A DNA stretch of 44,997 nt from a virus, in IMG/VR virus record IMGVR_UViG_3300025405_000016, positions 1 through 44,997 of that record. One strand, given 5' to 3'. The position numbers were made by a program, and so were the translations under genes. Shown here piece by piece: positions 1 to 6,400 of this stretch (within the stretch, counting starts at the first letter, position 1; every line of letters starts with the position of its first letter). The notes beneath the pieces are model-generated. The model ran no database searches and was not told the DNA's origin. It saw nothing but the letters and a program-made list of their open reading frames with translations.

Positions 1-696
1 CTCACGGGAGGCTTCCGTTCTGGACAGCTAGTTGTTATTGGCGCACCCACAAAGGGAGGCAAGACAACGATTGCTCTTAATATAGCAATGCGTACAGCAG
101 GGATCTCCCAAAACCCAGTTGGAATTATATCCCTTGAAATGTCCAAGGGGGAACTCATGGACAGGCTTATCTCATCAGTAGCAGGAGTTGATCTATCTGC
201 CTTGACAAGTGAAGAGGGAATCACAAAGGACTTCATGCAGAAGCTATCCACGGGGGCCAACAAGGTTGCTGGACTTCCTATGTGGATTCGTGATGAAAGC
301 TCTATCAACTGCCTTCAGCTTCGTGCCGCTGTTCGCAGGATGGTTGCCGTTAACAATGTCAAGATGATTGTTGTTGACTATATCCAGCTTCTTGAGCCGA
401 CCAACAGGACAGACTCTCGTGAGCGTCAAGTTGCAGAAGCTTCCAGAACCCTCAAGATGCTTGCCAAGGAGTGCAACATCGTGATCCTAGCCCTCACGCA
501 GTTGAACTCCGATGGAGCCTCTCGTGAGTCAAGGGCAATCGAACACGACTGTGATTTGTTCTTGACAGTCTCTCAAGATGAGAAAGTTACCGATGATTGG
601 TTTCTAAATATAAAGCTTGCGAGAGCCTGCCCCAGAGCTAGTATTCCTCTTACCTTCAAGAGTCACTTATTGCGATTCGATGAAAGGTATAACTAA
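1..696 (+). CDS. dnaB: Replicative DNA helicase, DnaB type, C-terminal ATPase half (continues from 44427)
   Basis: This is the RecA-like motor domain of a ring helicase that unwinds the fork during phage DNA replication. The reading frame is open from base 1. Walker A GAPTKGGKT is at bases 40-66, Walker B MIVVDYIQL at about 364-390, and the LALTQLNSDGASRES segment with a following acidic patch is typical of DnaB. Joined to the N-terminal half at the right end (sharing one base) it gives about 421 residues, near the usual 430-470. It stops at 694-696 and the SSB-like gene starts 13 bases later, so helicase and SSB are probably cotranscribed. The gene is split only by the choice of window ends. 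Confidence 0.95.
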   Translation, partial: LTGGFRSGQLVVIGAPTKGGKTTIALNIAMRTAGISQNPVGIISLEMSKGELMDRLISSVAGVDLSALTSEEGITKDFMQKLSTGANKVAGLPMWIRDESSINCLQLRAAVRRMVAVNNVKMIVVDYIQLLEPTNRTDSRERQVAEASRTLKMLAKECNIVILALTQLNSDGASRESRAIEHDCDLFLTVSQDEKVTDDWFLNIKLARACPRASIPLTFKSHLLRFDERYN

Positions 697-709
697 ACAA
701 CAACACACA

Positions 710-982
710 ATGCAATACGATAACACAAATAGTGGAGCGGCCTTCAAGAAGGACAATCCAAATCCCAAGGCTCCTCAATACTCTGGCCCTCTAAATGTCG
801 AGGGGAAAGATTTTGAGATTTCCCTATGGGAAAAGACCAGCAAGGCAGGGAAGCCGTTCCTGTCTATCAAGGTTGGCCCTCCTCGTGAGAAGAAGGCATA
901 CACCCCTAACGCTCATAATCAGTCCAAGTCTAACGGATACGCCCCACAAGCTGAAGACGATGTTGATGGGATTCCATTTTAA
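710..982 (+). CDS. Small single-stranded-DNA-binding-like protein (DUF736-like core, acidic SSB-type tail)
   Basis: A 90-residue protein. The N-terminus has the NSGAAFK motif and the core has NVEGKDFEISLWEKTSKAG, both reminiscent of the small DUF736/OB-like phage proteins. The last residues EDDVDGIPF copy the acidic, Pro-Phe-ended tip that SSB proteins use to recruit partners. An ATG at 680, overlapping the end of dnaB, is also in frame. I prefer 710 because it has the A/C-rich leader (caacacacaATG) seen in front of several genes here. Its place directly behind dnaB supports a role in replication. The family name is inference from motif pattern; the SSB-type tail is directly visible. Confidence 0.7.
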   Translation: MQYDNTNSGAAFKKDNPNPKAPQYSGPLNVEGKDFEISLWEKTSKAGKPFLSIKVGPPREKKAYTPNAHNQSKSNGYAPQAEDDVDGIPF

Positions 983-1019
983 CATTGAATAATTTTCCGT
1001 TTTGGTTTTGAATAAAGCC

Positions 1020-1475
1020 ATGAAGGAATGTTTTAAGTGCAGACTCCATCTTCCATTGTCGGATTATTACAAACATCCGATGATGGCTGATGGTCACTTA
1101 AACAAGTGCAAGAAATGCGCTAGGATTGATTCAGAAGAAAGACGAAAAATAAAAGAACAAGATTCTAAATGGTTGATTTCTGAAAGAAAAAGGCACAGGG
1201 AAAAATCAAGGAAATATAGGGAAAACGGAATTCCGTCACGGCAATCCCAAAAATCAAAAAATGATTATTGCGAACGAAACCCAGAAAAAAGAAAAGCTCA
1301 TTGGAAAGTTTCAAATGCATTGCGAAGCGGCAAAATTCACAGGCATCCGTGTTGCATTTGCGGCTCAAAAGCCGAAGCTCACCACGAAGATTACTCAAAG
1401 CCTCTGGATGTAATTTGGTTTTGCTCAAAGCATCATGCAGAACACCATGTAAAACAAAGAGAGTCTAAATTTTAA
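1020..1475 (+). CDS. HNH-type endonuclease with N-terminal CxxC zinc motif
   Basis: A 151-residue basic protein. The N-terminus has paired cysteines (CFKC, CKKC) that would bind zinc. A long Arg/Lys/Glu-rich linker follows. The C-terminus has PCCICGS...AHHEDYSKPLDVIWFC...HHAEHH, the pattern of small phage zinc-finger/HNH nucleases. ATG 1020 is preferred over an upstream alternative at 1002 because MKECFKC is the expected family start. It lies between the replication genes and a terminator and has no obvious partner, as expected of a free-standing homing-type endonuclease. Its architecture differs from the four RxDG-type HNH genes and from the two LDRINND-type genes elsewhere in the window. 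Confidence 0.75.
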   Translation: MKECFKCRLHLPLSDYYKHPMMADGHLNKCKKCARIDSEERRKIKEQDSKWLISERKRHREKSRKYRENGIPSRQSQKSKNDYCERNPEKRKAHWKVSNALRSGKIHRHPCCICGSKAEAHHEDYSKPLDVIWFCSKHHAEHHVKQRESKF

Positions 1476-1541
1476 TCATTGGCATGGTATCTGGGGAGAT
1501 CCCAGAACGGGGTTTCACGTTCCCTTATGAAACACCAATGA
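1476..1541 (+). ncRNA. Candidate structured RNA: three-way junction in the 3' UTR of the HNH gene
   Basis: Beginning right after the HNH stop codon, a closing stem TCATTGG (1476-1482) pairs with CCAATGA (1535-1541). Inside it are two perfect 6-bp hairpins: TCTGGG/CCCAGA (1490-1495 with 1501-1506, 5-nt loop) and GTTTCA/TGAAAC (1512-1517 with 1528-1533, 10-nt loop). Together they form a compact three-way junction, and a strong terminator follows 7 bases later. It does not match the tRNA pattern or the hammerhead core that I can recognise. Function unknown; it could be a 3'-UTR stabiliser or a small RNA. Confidence 0.45.
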
Positions 1542-1548
1542 TGCCCCC

Positions 1549-1592
1549 GAAGCCCTCCTGCGATTGGTTCCGCAAGGAGGGCTTCTCCTTTT
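1549..1592 (+). terminator. Rho-independent terminator
   Basis: GAAGCCCTCCTGCG pairs with CGCAAGGAGGGCTTC (one bulged base) around an 8-nt loop, followed by tcctttt. The stem is very GC-rich, so this should end transcription coming from dnaB, the SSB-like gene and the HNH gene. Confidence 0.85.
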
Positions 1593-1633
1593 AGATCTAG
1601 TGTTTATGCGGCTCCAGAGTCGATAAAAAATAA

Positions 1634-1960
1634 TTGAAAATAAATTTTGACATTGGATCAGAATTTGAAAGACTCATCTCAAGGGAATCAACCAGCCCTG
1701 CTAAAACACGACACATGAAAAAGATATTCGAGCCACTAGAGTTCTACCGAAACAACATGGAAGACTGCGATTTCGCATATTTCATGGAAGAGTTCTGCAA
1801 GCAATGGAAACAAGAATTTGGAGATGATATGTCATCTGATGTACAGCCAGAAGATTCTCCAGAAAAATGTCTCGCAACTTTTGCACAAGCCGCATTCAAT
1901 TTGAATCGGTACTACCTTTCCTGCGCCAGAAAGCTACACGCCGAATGGAACAAGAAATAA
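1634..1960 (+). CDS. Hypothetical protein, 108 aa
   Basis: No family recognised. The protein is charged and rich in aromatic residues (EFYRNNMEDCDFAYFMEEF, then a C-terminal helix-like AAFNLNRYYLSCARKLHAEW) and looks soluble and mostly alpha-helical. The only upstream start is TTG at 1634, within an A-rich leader (cgataaaaaataaTTG); the first in-frame ATG would remove about 27 residues. It is the first gene after the terminator and opens the small-gene chain that runs to 4285. Confidence 0.6.
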   Translation: MKINFDIGSEFERLISRESTSPAKTRHMKKIFEPLEFYRNNMEDCDFAYFMEEFCKQWKQEFGDDMSSDVQPEDSPEKCLATFAQAAFNLNRYYLSCARKLHAEWNKK

Positions 1961-1980
1961 AACAAAATAAAACAAACACA

Positions 1981-2145
1981 ATGAAAACAACACACCTGTT
2001 AGTCCACGCAGTCGAACCACTCATCCGTTGCCAAATCAAAATGGCACAGCGCATGGGTCTTGATGAAATCCTCATTTCAGTTCCTCGCGCCAAGGAACTC
2101 ATGCACATTGCAACTGCCGCTAAAAAGGAAATCGAAAACAAATGA
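1981..2145 (+). CDS. Hypothetical protein, 54 aa
   Basis: A short protein starting MKTTHLLVHAVEPL, with the segment KMAQRMGLDEILISVPRAKELMHIA predicted helical. The start is preceded by the A/C-rich leader aaaacaaacacaATG, one of the clearest examples of that signal in the genome. It overlaps the next gene by ATGA, so translation is probably coupled. No function can be assigned. Confidence 0.6.
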   Translation: MKTTHLLVHAVEPLIRCQIKMAQRMGLDEILISVPRAKELMHIATAAKKEIENK

Positions 2146-2396
2146 ACTACAAAGCCGCATCATACGGGCTGGCAGTCGCCGCCCTTCTTGGTCACCCCCT
2201 CAAGGCAGACGACTACCTAGAGGGATGCAGGGAGCGTCGTTACGATCCTTATTCTTTATATTCTGTTTATCCAGAACAGCGAGAGCAGTCAGTACCAACT
2301 GCCTACTCCACAATGATGCAACATTATTATGATGCTATTTGGTCTGAACCAAAATCATATCCCACAACTCAAGTGATTGTTATCCACGAAAAATGA
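2142..2396 (+). CDS. Hypothetical secreted or membrane-anchored protein, 84 aa
   Basis: The N-terminus (MNYKAASYGLAVAALLGHPLKA) has one positive charge, a hydrophobic stretch and a small-residue cleavage-like site, so a signal peptide is plausible. The rest is Tyr-rich and polar (YDPYSLYSVYPEQREQ). ATGA overlaps link it to both neighbours. No family recognised. Confidence 0.55.
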   Translation: MNYKAASYGLAVAALLGHPLKADDYLEGCRERRYDPYSLYSVYPEQREQSVPTAYSTMMQHYYDAIWSEPKSYPTTQVIVIHEK

Positions 2397-2605
2397 ATAC
2401 ATTTGTACTTATCTTTGGAGCGGTGGGATGCACAGGGGCGTATATCCTTGGACTATGGCTCTACAAGCACCATGTCGAGCAAAAGATGCTGGAGTTCCTC
2501 GCTCGTAAATGGAGAGACGATAAAGATAACTTTGAGCTTTGGATGTACAACCTATCCATCAAGGTAACAAAGAAAGACATCCACAACGCTGAAAATGAAA
2601 TCTGA
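2393..2605 (+). CDS. Hypothetical single-pass membrane protein, 70 aa
   Basis: Residues about 3-24 (FVLIFGAVGCTGAYILGLWL) form one transmembrane helix, followed by a charged cytoplasmic-type tail with several Lys/Asp/Glu. It overlaps the upstream gene by ATGA and the downstream gene by 11 bases. Small one-helix proteins in early phage operons often act on host membrane processes, but nothing here identifies the target. Confidence 0.6.
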   Translation: MNTFVLIFGAVGCTGAYILGLWLYKHHVEQKMLEFLARKWRDDKDNFELWMYNLSIKVTKKDIHNAENEI

Positions 2606-2744
2606 AGAAAAGATCATAGACCTAGAAAGCCAAATAATGTCTCTTTTGAAATCTCTTGATGAGATCAAGAATATGAACTCATTTGGCAAGACAAAGCAAA
2701 TTGCAGATGAAATTCAAACAATCCTAGATTTCTACAACCGATGA
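2595..2744 (+). CDS. Hypothetical coiled-coil protein, 49 aa
   Basis: A 49-residue frame, MKSEEKIIDLESQ...ILDFYNR, with heptad-like spacing of Leu/Ile over most of its length (a short coiled coil). It starts inside the upstream gene and ends in an ATGA overlap with the next one. The tight packing supports it as a real gene. Function unknown. Confidence 0.5.
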   Translation: MKSEEKIIDLESQIMSLLKSLDEIKNMNSFGKTKQIADEIQTILDFYNR

Positions 2745-3025
2745 ATAAAAGAACTCCCGAAGAGTGGCTTGAACAAATCGAAATGCTTCCAGTTGACAGG
2801 AGGAGAGCAACAGCAAAAATCATTTGGTGGGATTTCTTCGGAGGAAGGCTGAATGGAAAAAGATGGAATCATTTAGATAAATATGTTCAAACTCCATACG
2901 AGGATATTCCAGATGAAATAATGCTTGAATCACTTCAAATGGTAGGCTTTACTGAATCCCAAGCTCGTCAGCGGATATTCCCAGAGGAGCGACTAACACA
3001 ACAGCAACCAACAACTGAAATATGA
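2741..3025 (+). CDS. Hypothetical protein, 94 aa
   Basis: Starts MNKRTPEEWLEQIEMLPVDRR, a helical, acidic/basic mixed N-terminus. The middle (IIWWDFFGGRLNGKRW) is Trp-rich and the tail is Gln/Thr-rich. ATGA overlaps with both neighbours show it belongs to the coupled chain. No family recognised. Confidence 0.6.
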   Translation: MNKRTPEEWLEQIEMLPVDRRRATAKIIWWDFFGGRLNGKRWNHLDKYVQTPYEDIPDEIMLESLQMVGFTESQARQRIFPEERLTQQQPTTEI

Positions 3026-3348
3026 GCATCATTATCCCCGCTGGCATTGACCAGACAAACATCCGAGTCCCGATGGAGTTCCCCCTGCGCCCCGACGCAG
3101 ATACGGTTCTCGACGCTAACGGACGAGTAGTCCTAACCATTGACGATTCAATCGACATTGGTGAGTCCATTAAGTTTGCAAAGCTATTCTCCAAGGCTCC
3201 CGATATGTGGCAGTTGCTTGGTGATATGTATCTCCTACTTGGAGTGCTTGCCAAAGAGAACGGACTAAACCACGGGGCAGGGGACGAGGAAGACAAGGAG
3301 AACTGCCTCCTGTGCAGGGCAGAAAAGATTCTGGAGTCAATGAAATGA
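3022..3348 (+). CDS. Hypothetical protein, 108 aa
   Basis: N-terminal half is beta-like (IRVPMEFPLRPDADTVLDANGRVVLTI). The C-terminal half is helical and ends in a CLLCRAEKIL segment with a single CxxC. It is ATGA-coupled on both sides. The pattern resembles small phage proteins of unknown function; no enzymatic motif is visible. Confidence 0.6.
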   Translation: MSIIIPAGIDQTNIRVPMEFPLRPDADTVLDANGRVVLTIDDSIDIGESIKFAKLFSKAPDMWQLLGDMYLLLGVLAKENGLNHGAGDEEDKENCLLCRAEKILESMK

Positions 3349-3416
3349 CATTAGCAATCGTCATCTGTGGCATCCTTGCCTTGTCAACTTACGTTGCAAT
3401 CGTAAACAAAGAATGA
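3345..3416 (+). CDS. Very small membrane peptide, 23 aa
   Basis: MTLAIVICGILALSTYVAIV then NKE: almost the entire peptide is one hydrophobic helix. It fits exactly between its neighbours with ATGA overlaps at both ends, which is the best evidence that it is translated. Function unknown. Confidence 0.45.
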   Translation: MTLAIVICGILALSTYVAIVNKE

Positions 3417-3649
3417 GCGAAGAGATCAATCAAGGGCGGGACATGGAACCAGACCCCATGTTCCGCATTAAATGCCTCAAGAAACAACTTCAATGGATGG
3501 AGAACCAGAGGTATGACCTAGAGACTACTGTAAGCAGTTTAAGGGCTATTCTGAAGCTGATTATAGCTGACGATGATCATAAGCGTGATTACGGAAAGCA
3601 AATTGATTCCGAGCTTATCGAACAAGCGAAGAGGATGATTAAACTATGA
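3413..3649 (+). CDS. Hypothetical coiled-coil protein, 78 aa
   Basis: Acidic N-terminus (MSEEINQGRDMEPDP) followed by a long helix KCLKKQLQWMENQRYDLE with heptad spacing. ATGA overlaps both neighbours. No family recognised. Confidence 0.55.
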   Translation: MSEEINQGRDMEPDPMFRIKCLKKQLQWMENQRYDLETTVSSLRAILKLIIADDDHKRDYGKQIDSELIEQAKRMIKL

Positions 3650-3930
3650 ACCCACCACAGACACCCGACAACGAGGTCGAGAGGCTCCGTGAGCTTCTGA
3701 ACCGAGCGATTGAGATTGCGGATGAAGCAATCACTCCGCTTCAGCGATCAGAATACAGCATGGATGGCGATATGCTTTATCGGCAACTGGAAAGGTTGCG
3801 TGATGTGCCGCTGGAGGGTGACATCGAATCTATTGAATGGTCATGCGCCCATACGGCACGGGCCATCCGTTATTTGCTTCAGCAAATCAACACTCTCCGC
3901 GACGAGATCCAGAAGCTAAAAGAAAAATAA
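3646..3930 (+). CDS. Hypothetical coiled-coil protein, 94 aa
   Basis: Helical throughout, starting NEVERLRELLNRAIEIADEAI. Its last residues LRDEIQKLKEK are almost identical to the end of the next gene, also at DNA level (see the repeat at 3895-4099). ATGA-coupled to the gene before; 2 bases separate it from the next. No function recognised. Confidence 0.6.
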   Translation: MNPPQTPDNEVERLRELLNRAIEIADEAITPLQRSEYSMDGDMLYRQLERLRDVPLEGDIESIEWSCAHTARAIRYLLQQINTLRDEIQKLKEK

Positions 3931-4099
3931 ATATGTTTCCCAACCAATTTACCCAAGGCCCGCAACAAATCGGCCCCGTTGGAAAAATAGTATTAGAGAA
4001 CTCAACTGAACACTTCCACCATTGGATGCGACTTCAAGAGTCTATCAACAGAGATATTGCCGATGAGCTTCAGAAACTCCGCGACGAGATCCAAAAGCT
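3895..4099 (+). repeat. Two in-frame copies of a 23-bp segment encoding LRDEIQKL
   Basis: Copies at 3895-3917 and 4077-4099 begin CTCCGCGACGAGATCC and differ at one base. Both lie at the 3' end of their genes and in the same reading frame, encoding the same coiled-coil end. Confidence 0.8.
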
Positions 4100-4115
4100 C
4101 AAGGAGGGCAAATGA
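3933..4115 (+). CDS. Hypothetical coiled-coil protein, 60 aa
   Basis: Starts MFPNQFTQGPQQIGPVGKIV and ends ELQKLRDEIQKLKEGK. The coiled-coil tail is shared with the gene immediately upstream while the N-terminus is unrelated, so the two genes look like shuffled or partly duplicated pieces. ATG 3933 is chosen over an upstream start within the previous gene because it restores the compact gene spacing. Function unknown. Confidence 0.55.
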   Translation: MFPNQFTQGPQQIGPVGKIVLENSTEHFHHWMRLQESINRDIADELQKLRDEIQKLKEGK

Positions 4116-4285
4116 AAGGCGTACCTTATTACGAAGCTGGCAAGGGAGATACCCCTAGATCCTGTAACTCAAAGAAATATCTGGAGAATTACGATAGGAT
4201 CTTTGGTAAAAGAAAACGCTTGCCCAAGTTGTCAAACAAAATGCAATCCGCATCAATGCCCAACTTGCCAAAGAAAAGCAAGTGA
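4112..4285 (+). CDS. Small conserved-type phage protein, 57 aa (GDTPR...NYDRIFGK)
   Basis: The N-terminus contains KGDTPRSCNSKKYLENYDR followed by IFGK, resembling a short phage protein pattern of unknown function (GDxPR...F/Y-x-E-N-Y/F-D-x-I-F). The tail is Lys-rich. This start has one of the few visible Shine-Dalgarno sequences (aaggagggcaaATG) and overlaps the previous stop by ATGA. It is the last gene of the chain before the noncoding stretch that leads to the terminator at 4518. Confidence 0.65.
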   Translation: MKGVPYYEAGKGDTPRSCNSKKYLENYDRIFGKRKRLPKLSNKMQSASMPNLPKKSK

Positions 4286-4517
4286 GGTTTTTAAGCGAAT
4301 GAAGAAAAGCCCCATAAAATAGAAATGAAAAATGCGCCCCATAAAATTAGTCGTAAGTTTATGGTAATTTGCTAGTTGCTAGAGCTAGTCAGCTTTTGGA
4401 TGGATAGATCGGAAGGGATTTTTACAGAAGTTAAATTGAAGTTAAATAATTTTTTTATTGGATTTATTTTTTTATTTATATATTTATTTTTCTATTTGTT
4501 ATATATTTTGGCAAAAT
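4286..4517. other. AT-rich noncoding stretch
   Basis: No gene seen. It holds two copies of GCCCCATAAAAT (4309-4320 and 4336-4347), a GCTAG-rich patch around 4371-4392, and from about 4436 to 4510 an extremely T/A-rich tract with runs of T. Such tracts can be flexible or easily melted DNA, but no origin motif is recognised. It separates the rightward small-gene chain from the bidirectional terminator. Confidence 0.5.
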
Positions 4518-4549
4518 AAAAGCCCCTAGATTTTACTCTAGGGGCTTTT
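4518..4549. terminator. Bidirectional rho-independent terminator
   Basis: AAAAGCCCCTAGA and TCTAGGGGCTTTT form a perfect 13-bp stem with a TTTTAC loop. The A-run on one side and T-run on the other make it work on both strands. It lies exactly between the rightward chain ending at 4285 and the leftward unit ending at 4645, so it insulates convergent transcripts. Confidence 0.9.
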
Positions 4550-4644
4550 ATTGGTTTTATGCCTTTAGATGATCCTTAAGGCCGCTAGGGTTACAAGTAA
4601 AAGCATTACAAGCAAGACGCATGCGGCGTTTATTATTTCCTCAA

Positions 4645-5043
4645 TCATTCAATAAAAACGCCCTCATCTGAAATGGAGCAATGCCATTCCCCGAACTGGT
4701 GCGCGGATTCTGTTAGTTTTTCTCCCGTTTCCCCGTATCCTCTGTCCCAGAATCCTGCCCCGTGTCTTCCTTGAGTTAGCCAGAGGTCATGGCCGTTTTG
4801 CTCATCGTCGCCAGCTTGCTCCAGTAATTCCGCGTTTTCTATTTGCCAGTCGTGGAGGCGATACATCATTTCTTTCTTTGATATAGGGCAAAGCCTTTGC
4901 CAGTGGTCGTTAGCGTTTCCCGTGTCTCGATAGTCCATGCCTCCGGGGGCTTCATCGTCTGCCGTCCAAAATGCGGCAGTGAAAAATCCCCTTTCAAAAG
5001 GGGGTAAGTGTTCCAATTTTGATTTGATATGCGGTCTTTTCAT
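4645..5043 (-). CDS. Conserved-type phage hypothetical protein, 132 aa (GAGFWDRGYGETGEKLTE)
   Basis: The C-terminal half has HDLWLTQGRHGAGFWDRGY followed by GETGEKLTESAHQFGE. To my knowledge this motif recurs in small proteins of many phages and plasmids, always with unknown function. N-terminal LPPFERGFFTAAFWTADDE also fits that family. It is the last gene of the minus-strand unit and ends about 95 bases before the bidirectional terminator. Start ATG 5043 lies 9 bases after the upstream gene. Confidence 0.7.
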   Translation of the reverse strand: MKRPHIKSKLEHLPPFERGFFTAAFWTADDEAPGGMDYRDTGNANDHWQRLCPISKKEMMYRLHDWQIENAELLEQAGDDEQNGHDLWLTQGRHGAGFWDRGYGETGEKLTESAHQFGEWHCSISDEGVFIE

Positions 5044-5052
5044 GGTCTTTAA

Positions 5053-5478
5053 TTAGTAGCAAACTGCTATGCCTCGTGAATAAAACCCATGGACACTTTC
5101 CCCTTCTGGGATATCTCGGTGGCGTATGATATACAGAGCGCATCCCCTCGGGTCTCCTTGCTGATAATAGAAAAAGCCATCTTTTCCCTTCAGCACTTCA
5201 GCAACACGGCGCAATGCTCCTTTCTCCTTGTCTGGATAAGCTCGGCGAGATGTCCTCCCGTCCCTGTAATGCGTCACCATGAAGGGCTTTCCCGTTTCCT
5301 CGTCCCTTTCTATGCTCCGGCTTGTGCCGTAGTCGTTACCATCTCCGCATTCCAACTCATGCCAGCGGTGAAGCGTCATTTCAGCGCGGCGCAAGATTTC
5401 CGTTTCTTCATAGGTGAAGCCCATGTCTGAAAACATCTTATAAAAGTCTGCAATTCTCATCTGTTTAGTGTATTTCAT
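5053..5478 (-). CDS. Conserved-type phage hypothetical protein, 141 aa (LHRWHELECGDG)
   Basis: Contains RRAEMTLHRWHELECGDGN, then IERDEETGKP, YPDKEKGALRRV, and a C-terminal QGDPRGCALYI. This set resembles phage/plasmid proteins of unknown function. The leader of the gene carries two direct copies of an AACTAAATAAAAT-like A-rich segment. It sits upstream of the GFWDRG protein; the two families being neighbours suggests a common, unknown role. Confidence 0.7.
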   Translation of the reverse strand: MKYTKQMRIADFYKMFSDMGFTYEETEILRRAEMTLHRWHELECGDGNDYGTSRSIERDEETGKPFMVTHYRDGRTSRRAYPDKEKGALRRVAEVLKGKDGFFYYQQGDPRGCALYIIRHRDIPEGESVHGFYSRGIAVCY

Positions 5479-5501
5479 GTTATTTTATTTAGTTATTTTA
5501 T

Positions 5502-5702
5502 TTAGTTATACTTCTTGAGTATTTCTTTAATTTTGACAGACAATTTCCTCTTTTCGGGATGATTGAACTCCTCCACCTCTTCAACATAAGTAAGGGCCAA
5601 TGTTAAAAGATTAATCATTTCCCACTTTTCCCCGATTGTTTCAGATATTCTCCTCCTTTGTTCCTTTGTTTCCTCTAATACTTGATTGATTATTGATTCC
5701 AT
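5502..5702 (-). CDS. Hypothetical coiled-coil protein, 66 aa
   Basis: Helical, with MESIINQVLEETKEQRRRI at the start and YVEEVEEFNHPEKRKLSV later. It is part of the tightly packed minus-strand unit and has an A-rich leader (AATAAAACATC before the ATG). No family recognised. Confidence 0.55.
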   Translation of the reverse strand: MESIINQVLEETKEQRRRISETIGEKWEMINLLTLALTYVEEVEEFNHPEKRKLSVKIKEILKKYN

Positions 5703-5727
5703 GATGTTTTATTGTTTTATTTTTGGT

Positions 5728-5910
5728 TTAGTTGTTAGTGTATTCTTTCCAATCAATCATTCCTTTAAGAAATGCCGCCGTTTTCCATCTTTCCAAGGGA
5801 TCAAGCCCCATGCTCTCCCCTTGTGAGATTAGCCACATGAAAGAACGGTTGCGAGCCTTCCTTTTTGCGTCTGAAATGTTGCCGTTTATTAGGTTTTCTA
5901 TGATATTCAT
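5728..5910 (-). CDS. Hypothetical protein, 60 aa
   Basis: Basic N-terminus (NGNISDAKRKARNRSFMW) and a helical C-terminus LERWKTAAFLKGMIDW. Its ATG overlaps the stop of the upstream membrane peptide (TAATG), indicating coupling. Function unknown. Confidence 0.55.
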   Translation of the reverse strand: MNIIENLINGNISDAKRKARNRSFMWLISQGESMGLDPLERWKTAAFLKGMIDWKEYTNN

Positions 5911-5993
5911 TATGCGAATAGATAAATGGCAAAGATTGCGAACAATGCCGAAAGGACAAGCAATCCGGCGAGGGTTTCAAGTGTAGTTTTCAT
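5910..5993 (-). CDS. Very small membrane peptide, 27 aa
   Basis: MKTTLETLAGLLVLSALF plus AIFAIYLFA: a single transmembrane helix with almost no tails. The leader is AACAAAACAAAAC before the ATG, the same A/C-rich signal used elsewhere. TAATG overlap with the next gene supports translation. A longer frame using upstream starts would run into the previous gene and is less likely. Confidence 0.5.
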   Translation of the reverse strand: MKTTLETLAGLLVLSALFAIFAIYLFA

Positions 5994-6004
5994 GTTTTGT
6001 TTTG

Positions 6005-6328
6005 TTATTCCTTCCCCTTCATTAGGGAGGAAATCTTTTTCATGGCCTCTTCCCTTGTGGGGAATGCCTTCTTGGAAATTGCTTCTAAAGTACACTCGAA
6101 AGTCAACCCTGGGATCATATACCCATAATCAGACACCCTACATGTGCCTTTTTTAAGGTTGAAGCGGTCAAAGTGCATCTCCCGAGCGTGAGGAAGACCA
6201 GATTCAAAACTGGTAACGAGATAGAAGCGGGAGGATTTAGAGAGAGAATTCAAAGGAATCATAAGATAAAAATACGCTTTCCCTTCCCTATTGTCGAAAA
6301 ATAAAAGAGAAAAAGTTTTCTCTGTCAC
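6005..6328 (-). CDS. Hypothetical protein, 107 aa, first gene of the minus-strand unit
   Basis: A mixed alpha/beta protein with hydrophobic beta-like strands (FSLLFFDNREGKAYFYLMI) and a Lys-rich C-terminus ending SSLMKGKE. The apparent start is GTG at 6328; the first in-frame ATG would remove the first 22 residues. The region up to the divergent HTH gene (6329-6382) would contain the promoters of both units. No family recognised. Confidence 0.55.
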   Translation of the reverse strand: MTEKTFSLLFFDNREGKAYFYLMIPLNSLSKSSRFYLVTSFESGLPHAREMHFDRFNLKKGTCRVSDYGYMIPGLTFECTLEAISKKAFPTREEAMKKISSLMKGKE

Positions 6329-6339
6329 AACTTAAATTC

Positions 6340-6368
6340 TTGACAAATACTCTGTCACGCTCTCAAAT
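6340..6368 (+). promoter_or_regulatory. Candidate sigma70-type promoter for the HTH gene, with CTCTGTCAC repeats
   Basis: TTGACA at 6340-6345, 17-bp spacer, then TCAAAT (weak -10). Two CTCTGTCAC copies (6320-6328 and 6350-6358) and a TTGTCTTACA copy (6372-6381) flank it. A regulator bound to these would cover the promoter. The -35 is exact, the -10 poor. Confidence 0.4.
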
Positions 6369-6371
6369 TCA

Positions 6372-6400
6372 TTGTCTTACATATGGGATCTCGTCTTACA
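6372..6400 (+). repeat. TTGTCTTACA repeat copies upstream of and inside the HTH gene start
   Basis: One exact copy at 6372-6381 directly before the ATG and one variant TCGTCTTACA at 6391-6400 within the first codons. The start distance is 19 bases, about two helical turns, as in the downstream array. Confidence 0.75.

Noticed and set aside
617-709. Longer N-terminus for the SSB-like protein starting inside dnaB
   Set aside because: The extra residues duplicate dnaB DNA in another frame, and the NSGAAFK family start fits ATG 710 with its A/C-rich leader.
1476-1541. tRNA or hammerhead ribozyme in the three-way-junction RNA
   Set aside because: No anticodon or T loop pattern and no CTGATGA core; kept only as an unclassified structured RNA.
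5089-5430. 113-codon plus-strand frame opposite the 141-aa minus-strand gene
   Set aside because: The minus-strand product has a conserved-looking phage motif set; the plus frame is a shadow with no motif.
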